This document shows, piece after piece, positions 27,368-35,691 of a stretch of DNA of 64,000 nt (position 1 is its first letter; the number at the start of each line of letters is the position of its first letter). Where the stretch lies: assembly GCA_004134985.1 (NCBI GenBank), contig REGQ01000004.1:124001-188000 (forward strand), given 5' to 3'. The DNA comes from Paenibacillaceae bacterium (GTDB lineage: Bacteria; Bacillota; Bacilli; Paenibacillales; Paenibacillaceae). Both the position numbers and the translations under genes were made by a program. The notes below the pieces were generated by a model that was not told the origin of the DNA, did not search any database, and saw only the letters and a program-made list of their open reading frames with translations.

Positions 27368-27835
27368 ATGGCAACAAACGCACCGGTAAAGAAAGCAAAC
27401 TCGGCCCAATTGGCTACGGCATTGAACAAGCAGACAGCGAACTGGAGCGTTCTTTACATGAAGCTTCATCACTTTCACTGGTATGTCAAAGGACCGAATT
27501 TTTTTGCACTGCATGCAAAATTCGAGGAACTATACAACGAGGCAACTGCCATTATGGACGAGCTGGCAGAACGGGTGTTGACGATCGGCGAAAAGCCGGT
27601 ATCCACTTTGAAGGAGCAGTTGTCGCTGACATCCATCCAGGAAGCCAAGGGTGGCGAAACGGCGGACCAGATGCTGCAGGCGATCATCAGTGACTTTGTC
27701 CAGGTATCGGAAGAGATGGGACAGGCGGCGAAGCTGGCCGATGATGCAGGAGACTGTGTGACCAATGATCTGCTGATCGGCAAGCAGGAGTGGGTGGAGA
27801 AAACCGTCTGGATGCTGAAAGCTACATTGGATTAA
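27368..27835 (+). CDS. dps: Dps-family DNA-binding / iron-storage protein
   Basis: 155 residues; GAGAGGAGAG precedes ATG 27368. The ferroxidase-site helix 'YMKLHHFHWYVKGPNFFALHAKFEELYNE' has the His, Asp/Glu and Trp residues typical of Dps, followed by 'DELAERVLTIGEKPVSTL'. Dodecameric Dps oxidises Fe(II) with peroxide, stores the iron and protects DNA. The short Lys/Ala-rich N-terminus (residues 1-15) could contact DNA. I did not find a convincing PerR box upstream, so regulation is not shown. A strong terminator follows. Confidence 0.93.
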   Translation: MATNAPVKKANSAQLATALNKQTANWSVLYMKLHHFHWYVKGPNFFALHAKFEELYNEATAIMDELAERVLTIGEKPVSTLKEQLSLTSIQEAKGGETADQMLQAIISDFVQVSEEMGQAAKLADDAGDCVTNDLLIGKQEWVEKTVWMLKATLD

Positions 27836-27896
27836 GCGATCAGCAGTCAGAGCGTAAGCTCAGGATTGCGATTGCGGGTCAGAGCAGGGGCTATAG

Positions 27897-27939
27897 AAGC
27901 CGTTTTGAGGGGGATTGTCCCATTCAAAACGGCTTTTTT
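27897..27939 (+). terminator. Terminator after dps
   Basis: AAGCCGTTTTGA (27897-27908) pairs perfectly with TCAAAACGGCTT (27923-27934), followed by a run of T. Confidence 0.95.
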
Positions 27940-28033
27940 GCGCTGCAGTCAAGGAGGAAGAAGCAATGGTAGTGCAGACGGGAGTGGAAGCTGGAAGCAA
28001 CAGTAATGGCTTAGTGGGGAGTGCGACAAAGGG

Positions 28034-28232
28034 GGCCATGTGGAATTCTAACGCTGATGAGCGGCGCTATTTAGGGAAATTCAGCCCCATAATTATTCTA
28101 AGGAAACTGAGCCACCTTATTTATAGAAAATCACACGATTTTAGTCGTAAATGAGGTGAATAAGCGCTGTGGGAAGCGTTAGAGTTGAAAATGGGTCATT
28201 TGAGGCCATTTAAGAGCTGTGGCAAGCGTTAG
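28034..28232. repeat. Dispersed ~198-bp repeat, copy 1
   Basis: This segment matches 52988-53185 along its whole length in the same orientation, at roughly 80-85 percent identity by eye. It opens GGCCATGTGGAATTCTAACG. The left arm CTAACGCTGATGAGCGGCGC (28048-28067) is an imperfect inverse of two right arms that both end in AAGCGTTAG (28161-28182 and 28211-28232). No open frame is conserved between the copies. It looks like a small non-coding mobile or structured element. Confidence 0.85.
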
Positions 28233-28236
28233 CGCA

Positions 28237-28565
28237 TTGTAGATTTGGTTATTGTGGTGCACCAGAGCTCGCCAAGAGCAGCGGTGTAGATTTGGTTACT
28301 GTTGTGCATCAGAGCTCGTTAAGAGCAGTGGTGTAAATTTGGTTATTGTTGTGCACCAGAGCTCGTCAAGAGCAGTGGTGTAAATTTGGTTATTGTTGTG
28401 CACCAGAGCTCGTCAAGAGCAGCGGTGTAGATTTGGTTATTGTGGTGCACCAGGGCTCGTCAAGAGCAGCGGTGTAAATTTGGTTATTGTGGTGCACCAG
28501 GGCTCGTCAAGAGCGGCGGTGTAGATTTGGTTATTGTGGTGCACCAGAGCTCGCCAAGAGCGGCG
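28237..28565. repeat. 47-bp tandem repeat, 7 copies
   Basis: Units start at 28237, 28284, 28331, 28378, 28425, 28472 and 28519, exactly 47 bp apart. Each has GTGTAGATTTGGTTATTG, a GTGCAC palindrome, and GCTCGTCAAGAGC, which can form a 4-bp stem. Units differ at only a few positions. The period is not a multiple of three and no frame runs through, so the array is non-coding. It starts five bases after the dispersed repeat ends. Confidence 0.95.
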
Positions 28566-28641
28566 CTGCTATTAGGGCATTGTCTCATGCGGTGAAACTG
28601 TTTGTTCGGATTTAATTATTTTACGGGCTAACCTCGCATAC

Positions 28642-28709
28642 AATGGAGAGAGGACAACCGGAACCCGTCTCTCTAAATGGAGAGAGGACAATCGGAACCC
28701 ATCTCTCTA
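28642..28709. repeat. 34-bp direct repeat, 2 copies, each a hairpin
   Basis: Units at 28642-28675 and 28676-28709 begin AATGGAGAGAGGACAA and end TCTCTCTA. In each, AGAGAG can pair with CTCTCT. They differ at two positions. No gene lies here; the nuo promoter is 67 bases further on. Confidence 0.85.
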
Positions 28710-28775
28710 CTGGAAATTTACCTCGGCTAATCCCCCGGATTTTCGCGGGTTTGCATAGACGGAAGTGGAAGGTTT

Positions 28776-28784
28776 TGTTATAAT
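28776..28784 (+). promoter_or_regulatory. Extended -10 promoter of the nuo operon
   Basis: TG-T-TATAAT at 28776-28784; a poor -35 (ATAGAC) lies 18 bases upstream. Transcription would start near 28791, 22 bases before the nuoA ATG. Confidence 0.65.
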
Positions 28785-28812
28785 TGTCATGCCAGCGAAC
28801 GGAGGCGATCAT

Positions 28813-29178
28813 ATGGAGAAGTACATGAACAATTATGTAATTGTAACGATCTTCATTTTGCTTGGAATCCTGCTCCCGGTGGTGGCATTGACTGCCGGCC
28901 GCATTCTTCGGCCTCATAAGCCCAATGAAGAAAAGCGGACGACGTATGAGAGCGGGAACGTACCGGTTGGAGAAGGACAGGTTAGATTCAACGTTCGTTA
29001 TTACTTGTTTGCACTTATGTTTGTCATCTTTGATGTGGAAACCGTTTTCTTATATCCTTGGGCCGTTGCCTATCAGCAGCTCGGCTTGTTTGTGCTTGTC
29101 GAAATGCTGATTTTTGTTGCCATGCTGCTGGTCGGTCTCCTCTATGCCTGGAAGAAGAAGGTGTTGAAATGGAACTGA
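28813..29178 (+). CDS. nuoA: NADH-quinone oxidoreductase subunit A
   Basis: 121 residues from ATG 28813 (MEKYMNNYV), six bases after GGAGGCG; an in-frame ATG at 28765 overlaps the promoter and is rejected. Three membrane helices. The family loop is present: '[24 protein letters not shown]' followed by '[19 protein letters not shown]'. NuoA helps form the quinone-entry region at the junction of the membrane and peripheral arms. It is the first gene of an eleven-gene complex I operon and overlaps nuoB by ten bases. Confidence 0.95.
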   Translation: MEKYMNNYVIVTIFILLGILLPVVALTAGRILRPHKPNEEKRTTYESGNVPVGEGQVRFNVRYYLFALMFVIFDVETVFLYPWAVAYQQLGLFVLVEMLIFVAMLLVGLLYAWKKKVLKWN

Positions 29179-29687
29179 ATCTCGAATCAATTACCCCCGA
29201 AGAACGCAAAGAATTGGAACGCAATGTGTTTATGGGAACATTGGAGCAGTTGAAGGCATGGGCGCGCAGCAACTCGCTGTGGCCGCTTACTTTCGGATTG
29301 GCTTGCTGTGCGATTGAAATGATGGGCACAGGGGCATCCCACTATGATCTTGACCGGTTTGGCGTCATGTTTCGAACTTCGCCGCGCCAGTCGGATGTGA
29401 TGATTGTGGCGGGGACGGTCACGAAGAAGATGGGGCCGCTGCTCAGCCGATTGTATGAGCAGATGCCTGAGCCCAAATGGGTCATTGCGATGGGCTCTTG
29501 CGCCACGGCAGGCGGTCCCTATGTGAAATCCTATGCAGTTATGAAAGGCGTTGACCAGATTGTTCCGGTGGATGTCTACATTCCGGGCTGCCCGCCCAAT
29601 CCGGTTGCGCTGATTTACGGAATCAACAAGCTCCAAGAGAAGATCCGTTATGAGGCGAAAACCGGAAGGCGGGTGACGAACCGATGA
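29169..29687 (+). CDS. nuoB: NADH-quinone oxidoreductase subunit B
   Basis: 172 residues from ATG 29169 ([14 protein letters not shown]). Cluster N2 ligands are visible: the tandem cysteines in '[16 protein letters not shown]', the cysteine in '[12 protein letters not shown]' and the one in '[16 protein letters not shown]'. N2 is the last Fe-S cluster before quinone. The start lies inside the end of nuoA and the stop overlaps the nuoC start by four bases, so translation is probably coupled along the chain. Confidence 0.96.
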   Translation: MELNLESITPEERKELERNVFMGTLEQLKAWARSNSLWPLTFGLACCAIEMMGTGASHYDLDRFGVMFRTSPRQSDVMIVAGTVTKKMGPLLSRLYEQMPEPKWVIAMGSCATAGGPYVKSYAVMKGVDQIVPVDVYIPGCPPNPVALIYGINKLQEKIRYEAKTGRRVTNR

Positions 29688-30400
29688 GCGAAGCGGGAGA
29701 CAACGGGGTGAAGACGCCTGATCCGGAGGAGACCGAAGCGAAGTCGTCTGTAAAGGGCAGCAGCACGGTGACACCGCCCGAGACGACCATTACCGACGCA
29801 GAAGACGCGGAAGCCGCCAAGGAAGCCAAGCGTCAGGCTGCAGCGGAAGCGCGCGCTGCACGGGCGGCGGCCAAGGCGGCCGCAGAGGCTGAGGCTGCGC
29901 CGGCAGAGCCGAAGCCCCCTTCGCCTAATCAGCCGCGGCTCGAATTGGCAGCCGGGCTGCTGAAAGAAGCTATCGGCGAGTCAGCATTAGAAGAAGCCTA
30001 CATAAATGAATTGAACGGCGATGTGCCGAGTCTGATCGTCAAGCCTGAACATATTCAGGCTGCTGCAGCATTGTTTATGCGTCATGAGTCGCTGGGCTGC
30101 AATTACTTGCGCAATATTTCCGGTGTTGATTATGAGACCCATATGGAAGTCGTCTATCATCTGGTCAATTTGGCAACAAAACATGATTATGTGCTGAAAG
30201 TGCGTTTGGACCGTGAAGCGCCTGCTGTCCACTCCGTAACGCCGCTTTGGGCAACAGCCAACTGGAATGAGCGCGAAATCTTTGATCTCTTGGGCGTACA
30301 GTTTATCGGACATCCGGATTTGCGCCGCATTATGATGTCTGACGACTGGGTCGGCCATCCGCTTCGCAAAGACTATAAGCCGCTTGATTCGGAGGTGTGA
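29684..30400 (+). CDS. nuoC: NADH-quinone oxidoreductase subunit C with long acidic/Ala-rich N-terminus
   Basis: 238 residues. The conserved NuoC core occupies about 85-238 and ends in the family signature '[20 protein letters not shown]' and '[13 protein letters not shown]'. The first 85 residues are Glu, Ala, Lys and Pro-rich, including a run of Ala/Arg/Lys/Glu (about 44-77) that may form a charged helix; E. coli and Thermus proteins lack it. NuoC belongs to the hydrophilic arm next to NuoD. ATG 29684 overlaps the nuoB stop (ATGA). Confidence 0.93.
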   Translation: MSEAGDNGVKTPDPEETEAKSSVKGSSTVTPPETTITDAEDAEAAKEAKRQAAAEARAARAAAKAAAEAEAAPAEPKPPSPNQPRLELAAGLLKEAIGESALEEAYINELNGDVPSLIVKPEHIQAAAALFMRHESLGCNYLRNISGVDYETHMEVVYHLVNLATKHDYVLKVRLDREAPAVHSVTPLWATANWNEREIFDLLGVQFIGHPDLRRIMMSDDWVGHPLRKDYKPLDSEV

Positions 30401-30406
30401 GCTGCC

Positions 30407-31507
30407 ATGATTCGTACGGAAGAATTGCTGTTGAATGTCGGGCCGCAGCACCCAAGCACGCATGGCGTTTTTCGCATTATTGTCAAGCTGGATGGCGAGA
30501 CCATCACCGAAGCGACGCCTGTCATGGGTTATTTGCACCGCGGGACAGAGAAATTGGCCGAAAATTTGAATTATACACAGATCATTCCCTATACCGACCG
30601 GATGGACTACGTATCAGCGATGACGAACAATTATGTGCTCTGTCATGCAGTCGAGACGATGATGGGTCTGGAGATCCCGGAGCGGGCGGAATTTATGCGG
30701 CTTATCGTCATGGAACTGCAGCGTGTCGCCAGCCATCTCGTATGGTGGGGCACCTACCTGCTGGATATCGGGGCGATGAGCCCGTTTTTGTACGCTTTTC
30801 GCGATAGGGAAATCATTATCGATCTGTTCAATGAACTGTGCGGCGCCCGTCTGACGTATAATTACATGCGTGTTGGCGGCGTGAAGTGGGACGCGCCGGA
30901 AGGTTGGCTGAACAAAGTGCGCGACTTCCTGCCTTATATGACGGGCAGGCTTGCCGAATATGACAAACTGGTTGGGGGCAACGAGATTTTCCTCGCCCGC
31001 ATCCGGGGGATTGGGCGGTATGATGCAGACACTGCGATCAACTATGGCCTTTCGGGAGCAAACTTGCGCTGTACAGGCGTCGAGTGGGATCTGCGCAAGG
31101 CCGAGCCTTACTCACTTTACAGCCAATTTGAGTTCGATGTGCCGATTGCTAGGGAAGGCGACTGCTACGCCCGTTACGTCATTCGGATGGAGGAAATCCG
31201 GCAGAGCTTGCGGATTTTGCAGCAAGCGCTGGAACAGATGCCGTCAGGCGGTGACACCATGGGCAAAGTGCCGCGCGCCATTCGCCCGCCTGCAGGCGAG
31301 ACCTATGTCCGCATTGAATCGCCGCGCGGCGAGATTGGCTGCCATATCGTATCCAAGGGAAAAGCCGAGCCATACCGTTTGAAGTTTCGTCGGCCGTCCT
31401 TTGTCAATTTGCAAATTTTGCCGAAACTGCTCGTCGGGGAAACGATGGCGAATCTGATTACCATTCTTGGCGGGGTCGATATCGTTGTCGGGGAGGTCGA
31501 TTGCTGA
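30407..31507 (+). CDS. nuoD: NADH-quinone oxidoreductase subunit D (49 kDa)
   Basis: 366 residues, separate from nuoC, unlike the fused E. coli gene. The opening 'LLLNVGPQHPSTHGVFRI' contains the conserved histidines near the quinone head-group, and 'MGYLHRGTEKLAENLNYTQ' and 'YTDRMDYVSAMTNN' follow. The end 'ILGGVDIVVGEVDC' matches the family, whose last residues approach cluster N2. It forms the quinone-binding cavity with NuoB. The stop overlaps the nuoH start region. Confidence 0.96.
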   Translation: MIRTEELLLNVGPQHPSTHGVFRIIVKLDGETITEATPVMGYLHRGTEKLAENLNYTQIIPYTDRMDYVSAMTNNYVLCHAVETMMGLEIPERAEFMRLIVMELQRVASHLVWWGTYLLDIGAMSPFLYAFRDREIIIDLFNELCGARLTYNYMRVGGVKWDAPEGWLNKVRDFLPYMTGRLAEYDKLVGGNEIFLARIRGIGRYDADTAINYGLSGANLRCTGVEWDLRKAEPYSLYSQFEFDVPIAREGDCYARYVIRMEEIRQSLRILQQALEQMPSGGDTMGKVPRAIRPPAGETYVRIESPRGEIGCHIVSKGKAEPYRLKFRRPSFVNLQILPKLLVGETMANLITILGGVDIVVGEVDC

Positions 31508-32520
31508 TGGGCGATTTGCTGCTTGAACAATTGACATGGGGCAATGCACTTATATTTTTTCTTTGCGCCGCGCTGCTGATGGTCATTGTGCTCGTTTATG
31601 TTACCTATGCGATATACTTTGAACGGAAGGTCATTGGCTGGATGCAGCTTCGCCGCGGCCCGAACCGTGTCGGTCCGCTCGGCTTGCTGCAGACGGTTGC
31701 CGATATTTTCAAATTGCTTATTAAGGAAGATACAATTCCCCGCAAGGCGGACAGGGTGTTGTTCATTTTGGCTCCCGCGCTTGCTTTTGTGCCCGCCTTT
31801 GCCGTGCTCGCCGTTATTCCCTACACAGACACGCTATATTTCGCCGATCTTAATGTGGGGCTGCTCTATTATTTCGCTCTGTCGGGCATCACGACACTGG
31901 CAATTGTGCTCGGAGGCTGGGCATCCAACAACAAGTATGCGCTGCTCGGGGGGATGCGATCCGCGGCACAGATGATCAGCTACGAAGTGCCGCTGGTCAT
32001 TTCGGTCGTTGGGGTCGTGATGATGTCAGGCAGCCTTAACTTAGGCAAAATCGTCAGCGCCCAAGGCAACTGGTTCTGGGAATGGAATTTTCTCCCTCAA
32101 ATCATCGGATTTGTCGTGTTTATCATCGCGGCGGTATCGGAGTTGAATCGGACGCCGTTTGATTTGCCGGAAGCGGAGTCGGAGCTTGTAGCGGGCTACC
32201 ATGTCGAGTACAGCGGTTTTCGGTTCGCATTCTTCATGTTGACCGAATACGTCTACGTCTATGCGATTGCTGCGCTCGCAACGGTGCTGTTTCTCGGCGG
32301 ATGGCATGCGCCAGCCCCATTCCTTGAATTTGTGCCGGGCATTCTGTGGTTTATGCTAAAGTTTGTTTGTATCGTATTTTTTCTGTTCTGGCTTCGCGCC
32401 ACCTTCCCGCGTGTACGGGTGGATCAGCTGATGGGTTTTGGCTGGAAGGTGCTGCTGCCGCTGGCCATATTGAATATTTTTGTGACGGCAGCCTATCTTG
32501 AGTTTTTCATTAAAGGGTAA
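31507..32520 (+). CDS. nuoH: NADH-quinone oxidoreductase subunit H
   Basis: 337 residues if started at ATG 31507, nine bases after GGGGAGG; an in-frame TTG at 31501 is possible. Eight or so membrane helices. The cytoplasmic loop 'YAIYFERKVIGWMQLRRGPNRVGP' and the acidic segment 'ELNRTPFDLPEAESELVAGYHVEYSG' are hallmarks of NuoH, which anchors the peripheral arm and forms the entrance of the quinone chamber. Confidence 0.96.
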   Translation: MGDLLLEQLTWGNALIFFLCAALLMVIVLVYVTYAIYFERKVIGWMQLRRGPNRVGPLGLLQTVADIFKLLIKEDTIPRKADRVLFILAPALAFVPAFAVLAVIPYTDTLYFADLNVGLLYYFALSGITTLAIVLGGWASNNKYALLGGMRSAAQMISYEVPLVISVVGVVMMSGSLNLGKIVSAQGNWFWEWNFLPQIIGFVVFIIAAVSELNRTPFDLPEAESELVAGYHVEYSGFRFAFFMLTEYVYVYAIAALATVLFLGGWHAPAPFLEFVPGILWFMLKFVCIVFFLFWLRATFPRVRVDQLMGFGWKVLLPLAILNIFVTAAYLEFFIKG

Positions 32521-32535
32521 CGGGGGGAGAAGGGA

Positions 32536-32985
32536 ATGAAAGGATTGTTAGCAGGTTTGGGCGTCACGCTGAAATCATTAACAGCAAAGAAGGTTACGAC
32601 ATCCTATCCCGACGAGCCTTTTCTAATGCCGGACCGCTTTCGGGGAATTCAATATTTCGAGCCTGACAAATGCATTGTTTGCAACCAGTGTGCGCGCATT
32701 TGCCCTACAGACTGCATTACGCTTACAGGCAAGGCGAATCCGGACCCGGAGAAGAAGGGAAAGGTGATCGACACCTTTGATATCAACTTTGAAATATGTA
32801 TTTTATGCGATCTTTGTACTGAAGTTTGCCCGACGGAAGCGATTGTCATGACAGGCAATTTTGAACTGTCGAGCTACAGCAGGGATGAGCTGTTCAAGGA
32901 TATGAGCTGGCTTAGCGGCAATAATCAGCTTGTGCGCAAGGACAACAACAACATTGGCGCGCCAGCGAGGGGGGGCGGCAAGTAA
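32536..32985 (+). CDS. nuoI: NADH-quinone oxidoreductase subunit I (2x 4Fe-4S)
   Basis: 149 residues. Two ferredoxin-type motifs are complete: CIVCNQCARICPTDC and CILCDLCTEVCPTEA, binding clusters N6a and N6b that relay electrons to N2. Because no nuoE, nuoF or nuoG is present in this operon, NuoI is the most distal Fe-S subunit encoded and could be the point where an external donor such as ferredoxin hands over electrons. Confidence 0.96.
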   Translation: MKGLLAGLGVTLKSLTAKKVTTSYPDEPFLMPDRFRGIQYFEPDKCIVCNQCARICPTDCITLTGKANPDPEKKGKVIDTFDINFEICILCDLCTEVCPTEAIVMTGNFELSSYSRDELFKDMSWLSGNNQLVRKDNNNIGAPARGGGK

Positions 32986-32988
32986 GCC

Positions 32989-33504
32989 ATGTTCAATTTT
33001 GAGTTGACAGGCGAGTTTGTCGCATTTTTCGTCTTGGCGATCATTATGATCAGCGGCGCTGTGCTGATGATCAGCTTCACTAAAGTTGTGCACATGGTTG
33101 TCGCGCTGGCGGCAGTATTTCTCGGCATGGCGGGTATGTTCATTTTGCTGGAGGCGGAATTCGTTGCCTTCGTGCAGGTGCTGATCTACGCTGGTGCGGT
33201 TTCCATTCTGATGGTATTCGGAATCATGATGACGAAGCATGATGCGGTGAATGAGGAGCCGGTGCGGCCGCTGCATGAATCTGTGTCCGCGGTTTCTGCG
33301 CTCGTATTGTTCGGAATCTTGTTTTACGCGATCAGAGTTAGCGAGCTTCCTACGCCGGAACAGCTGCCTGTCGTGGAAGATCAAACGATGGAAATCGGCA
33401 AGCTGCTCTATACCGGCTATGTCATTCCGTTCGAGCTGGTGTCGGTGCTGCTGACGGTTGCGTTTATCGGAGCGATTGTCATTGCAAGAAAGGAGGCGGA
33501 CTAA
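32989..33504 (+). CDS. nuoJ: NADH-quinone oxidoreductase subunit J
   Basis: 171 residues, five predicted helices. The conserved helix '[27 protein letters not shown]' contains the pi-bulge region linked to proton pumping in this subunit. It begins three bases after the nuoI stop and ends one base before the nuoK ATG. Confidence 0.94.
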   Translation: MFNFELTGEFVAFFVLAIIMISGAVLMISFTKVVHMVVALAAVFLGMAGMFILLEAEFVAFVQVLIYAGAVSILMVFGIMMTKHDAVNEEPVRPLHESVSAVSALVLFGILFYAIRVSELPTPEQLPVVEDQTMEIGKLLYTGYVIPFELVSVLLTVAFIGAIVIARKEAD

Positions 33505-33505
33505 G

Positions 33506-33808
33506 ATGCTGTCATCCTATCTGACTATGGCGGCGATTCTTTTCTGCATTGGACTGTATGGGGCGCTTGCCAAGCGCAATGCAGTCATCGTGCTGCTGTC
33601 CGTCGAACTGATGCTCAATAGTGTCAATCTTAACTTGGTCGCCTTTGCCAAGTATGGCGTCCAGCCAGCGCTCACAGGCCAAATATTTACGTTGTTTACG
33701 ATTGCGGTGGCGGCAGCCGAGGTTGCTGTAGGGGTCGCAATTCTCATTGCATTGTTCCGCAGGCGGGGCACGGTTAATGTCGATGAATTTGATGAGATGA
33801 GGAGGTAA
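33506..33808 (+). CDS. nuoK: NADH-quinone oxidoreductase subunit K
   Basis: 100 residues from ATG 33506 ([10 protein letters not shown]), with AAGGAGGCGG upstream; an in-frame start at 33458 lies inside nuoJ before that site and is rejected. Three helices. The conserved membrane glutamates are in '[19 protein letters not shown]' and '[13 protein letters not shown]', as in MrpC-like subunits. Confidence 0.95.
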   Translation: MLSSYLTMAAILFCIGLYGALAKRNAVIVLLSVELMLNSVNLNLVAFAKYGVQPALTGQIFTLFTIAVAAAEVAVGVAILIALFRRRGTVNVDEFDEMRR

Positions 33809-33813
33809 CGGCT

Positions 33814-35691
33814 ATGGATACCGTTTATTCGCAGTATGCGTGGCTTATCCCGGTATTTCCGCTCATCGCATTCCTGATCATTACGGCGCTTGGGCGCGGT
33901 GCCCGTCATGCGGCGGTGCTGATCGCGCTGACCGGCTCATTGCTGCCGTTCCTGTTGTCCCTGCTCGTGCTGATGGAACAGCTTGGCAGTGGAGAGAAGG
34001 AGTACAGCGAGCGCTTTACCTGGCTCGCAATAGGGGATTTTCACCTTGCCATGGGCATTGAGGTGACTCACCTGACCGCATTGATGCTTGCCGTGGTGAC
34101 CTTTATCAGCCTGCTGGTCAACCTATATTCCGCGAGCTACATGAGTAAAGATGAGCGGATCGCTGTCTATTATGGCTATGTGGCGCTGTTTACGTTCGCA
34201 ATGCTTGGGCTGGTGCTGTCTGACAATTTGCTGACGATGTATATTTTTTGGGAGCTTGTCGGCGTGTGCTCGTTCTTGCTGGTAGGCTTCTGGTATGCGA
34301 AGCCCGCGGCGAGAGCGGCTGCGAAGAAAGCATTTATCGTTACCAGAGTGGGCGATGTTGGGCTGCTGCTGGCGATTCTGCTGCTTTTCTGGCATATGCC
34401 GGATCATACGCTGGATTTCGCCAACATCCACAATGTATTTGCCGACGGACAGCATAGTGTCATCGGGGCAGGCATGACGACGCTGATTGCTATTCTGATC
34501 TTTGTAGGAGCAATGGGCAAATCCGGACAGTTCCCGCTGCATGTGTGGCTTCCGGATGCGATGGAGGGGCCTACGCCGATCAGTGCGCTCATTCACGCTG
34601 CTACAATGGTAGCAGCCGGTGTGTTTCTGGTTGTGCGCACTTTTGATATTTTTATGGCATCGCCAGCGGCGATGGAGGTGGTTGCCTACATCGGGGCATT
34701 CACAGCGATCTTCGCGGCATCCATCGCCCTCGTGCAAAGCGACATAAAGCGGATATTGGCCTATTCAACGATCAGCCAGCTCGGGTATATGATGCTGGCG
34801 CTTGGCCTCGGATCGATAAGCGGCGGAGTTTTTCACTTGTTCACCCACGCATTCTTTAAAGCGCTGTTGTTTCTCGGTGCGGGAAGCGTCATCCATGCCT
34901 TACATACACAGAACATTCATGAGATGGGCGGGGTAGGCGCCCGGATGAAAATAACGACCTGGACATTCGGCATCGGCGCACTCGCCTTGATCGGCATTCC
35001 GCCTTTCTCGGGCTTCTGGTCGAAGGATGCGATTCTCACTGTCGCGTTAGCGAATGATCCGCTGCTGTTCGCGGTTGGCGTTGTGACTGCCTTGCTAACG
35101 GCGCTATACATGTCCAGATTGTTCTTCCTGGTGTTCCTCGGCAAGCCGAAGGGAGGCGGGCATGTCCGTGAATCGAACCGGATCATGACCATCCCGCTCA
35201 TTGTGCTTGCTGTGTTCGCGGCAATATCCGGTTTTGTGGAGATGCCATGGAGCGGGCTGGACAGACTCAGCCGATGGCTTCCTGAAACAGTGCCCAATCA
35301 TGATGGCAATGAACTGGTCATGATTATCTCAACGGCAGTCGGCGCGCTTGGCATCTACTTGGGCTGGCTCGTCTATGTGAAGGGCTCCATCGCCCGCGAT
35401 ACGTTCTCCGCCCGCTTGCCCTGGCTGATGCGGCTGCTTGAGCGCAAATATTATATGGACGAATTTTTCCGCTACGGAGTAATCGTTCCGCTCCAATATG
35501 TCGGACGGACGCTCCAGGCGGTAGATGATTATATTGTGGACGGTGTGGTCAGGCTGGTTGCCGCGGGCACGCTCTGGACCGGACGCGGGGTAACCCGCTC
35601 GCATAACGGGCAGATTCAGACTTACGGGCTGCTGACTGCGCTAGGCATTATCGCGCTTCTGATCGCTATCGTCGGAAGGAGGTTCTGGTAA
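33814..35691 (+). CDS. nuoL: NADH-quinone oxidoreductase subunit L (antiporter-like)
   Basis: 625 residues; GAGGAGGTAA precedes ATG 33814. Antiporter-like subunit with many helices. 'FWELVGVCSFLLVGFWYAKP' holds the key membrane glutamate and 'GKSGQFPLHVWLPDAMEGPTP' the lysine/proline signature, followed by 'LIHAATMVAAGVFLV'. The C-terminal part contains the long lateral-helix region and a final anchoring helix. It pumps protons at the distal tip of the membrane arm. The stop codon overlaps the nuoM ATG by one base. Confidence 0.95.
   Translation: MDTVYSQYAWLIPVFPLIAFLIITALGRGARHAAVLIALTGSLLPFLLSLLVLMEQLGSGEKEYSERFTWLAIGDFHLAMGIEVTHLTALMLAVVTFISLLVNLYSASYMSKDERIAVYYGYVALFTFAMLGLVLSDNLLTMYIFWELVGVCSFLLVGFWYAKPAARAAAKKAFIVTRVGDVGLLLAILLLFWHMPDHTLDFANIHNVFADGQHSVIGAGMTTLIAILIFVGAMGKSGQFPLHVWLPDAMEGPTPISALIHAATMVAAGVFLVVRTFDIFMASPAAMEVVAYIGAFTAIFAASIALVQSDIKRILAYSTISQLGYMMLALGLGSISGGVFHLFTHAFFKALLFLGAGSVIHALHTQNIHEMGGVGARMKITTWTFGIGALALIGIPPFSGFWSKDAILTVALANDPLLFAVGVVTALLTALYMSRLFFLVFLGKPKGGGHVRESNRIMTIPLIVLAVFAAISGFVEMPWSGLDRLSRWLPETVPNHDGNELVMIISTAVGALGIYLGWLVYVKGSIARDTFSARLPWLMRLLERKYYMDEFFRYGVIVPLQYVGRTLQAVDDYIVDGVVRLVAAGTLWTGRGVTRSHNGQIQTYGLLTALGIIALLIAIVGRRFW

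Noticed and set aside
28237-28565. Possible CRISPR array (seven regular repeats)
   Set aside because: The 47-bp units abut directly with no unique spacers, and no cas genes are near; it is a tandem minisatellite.
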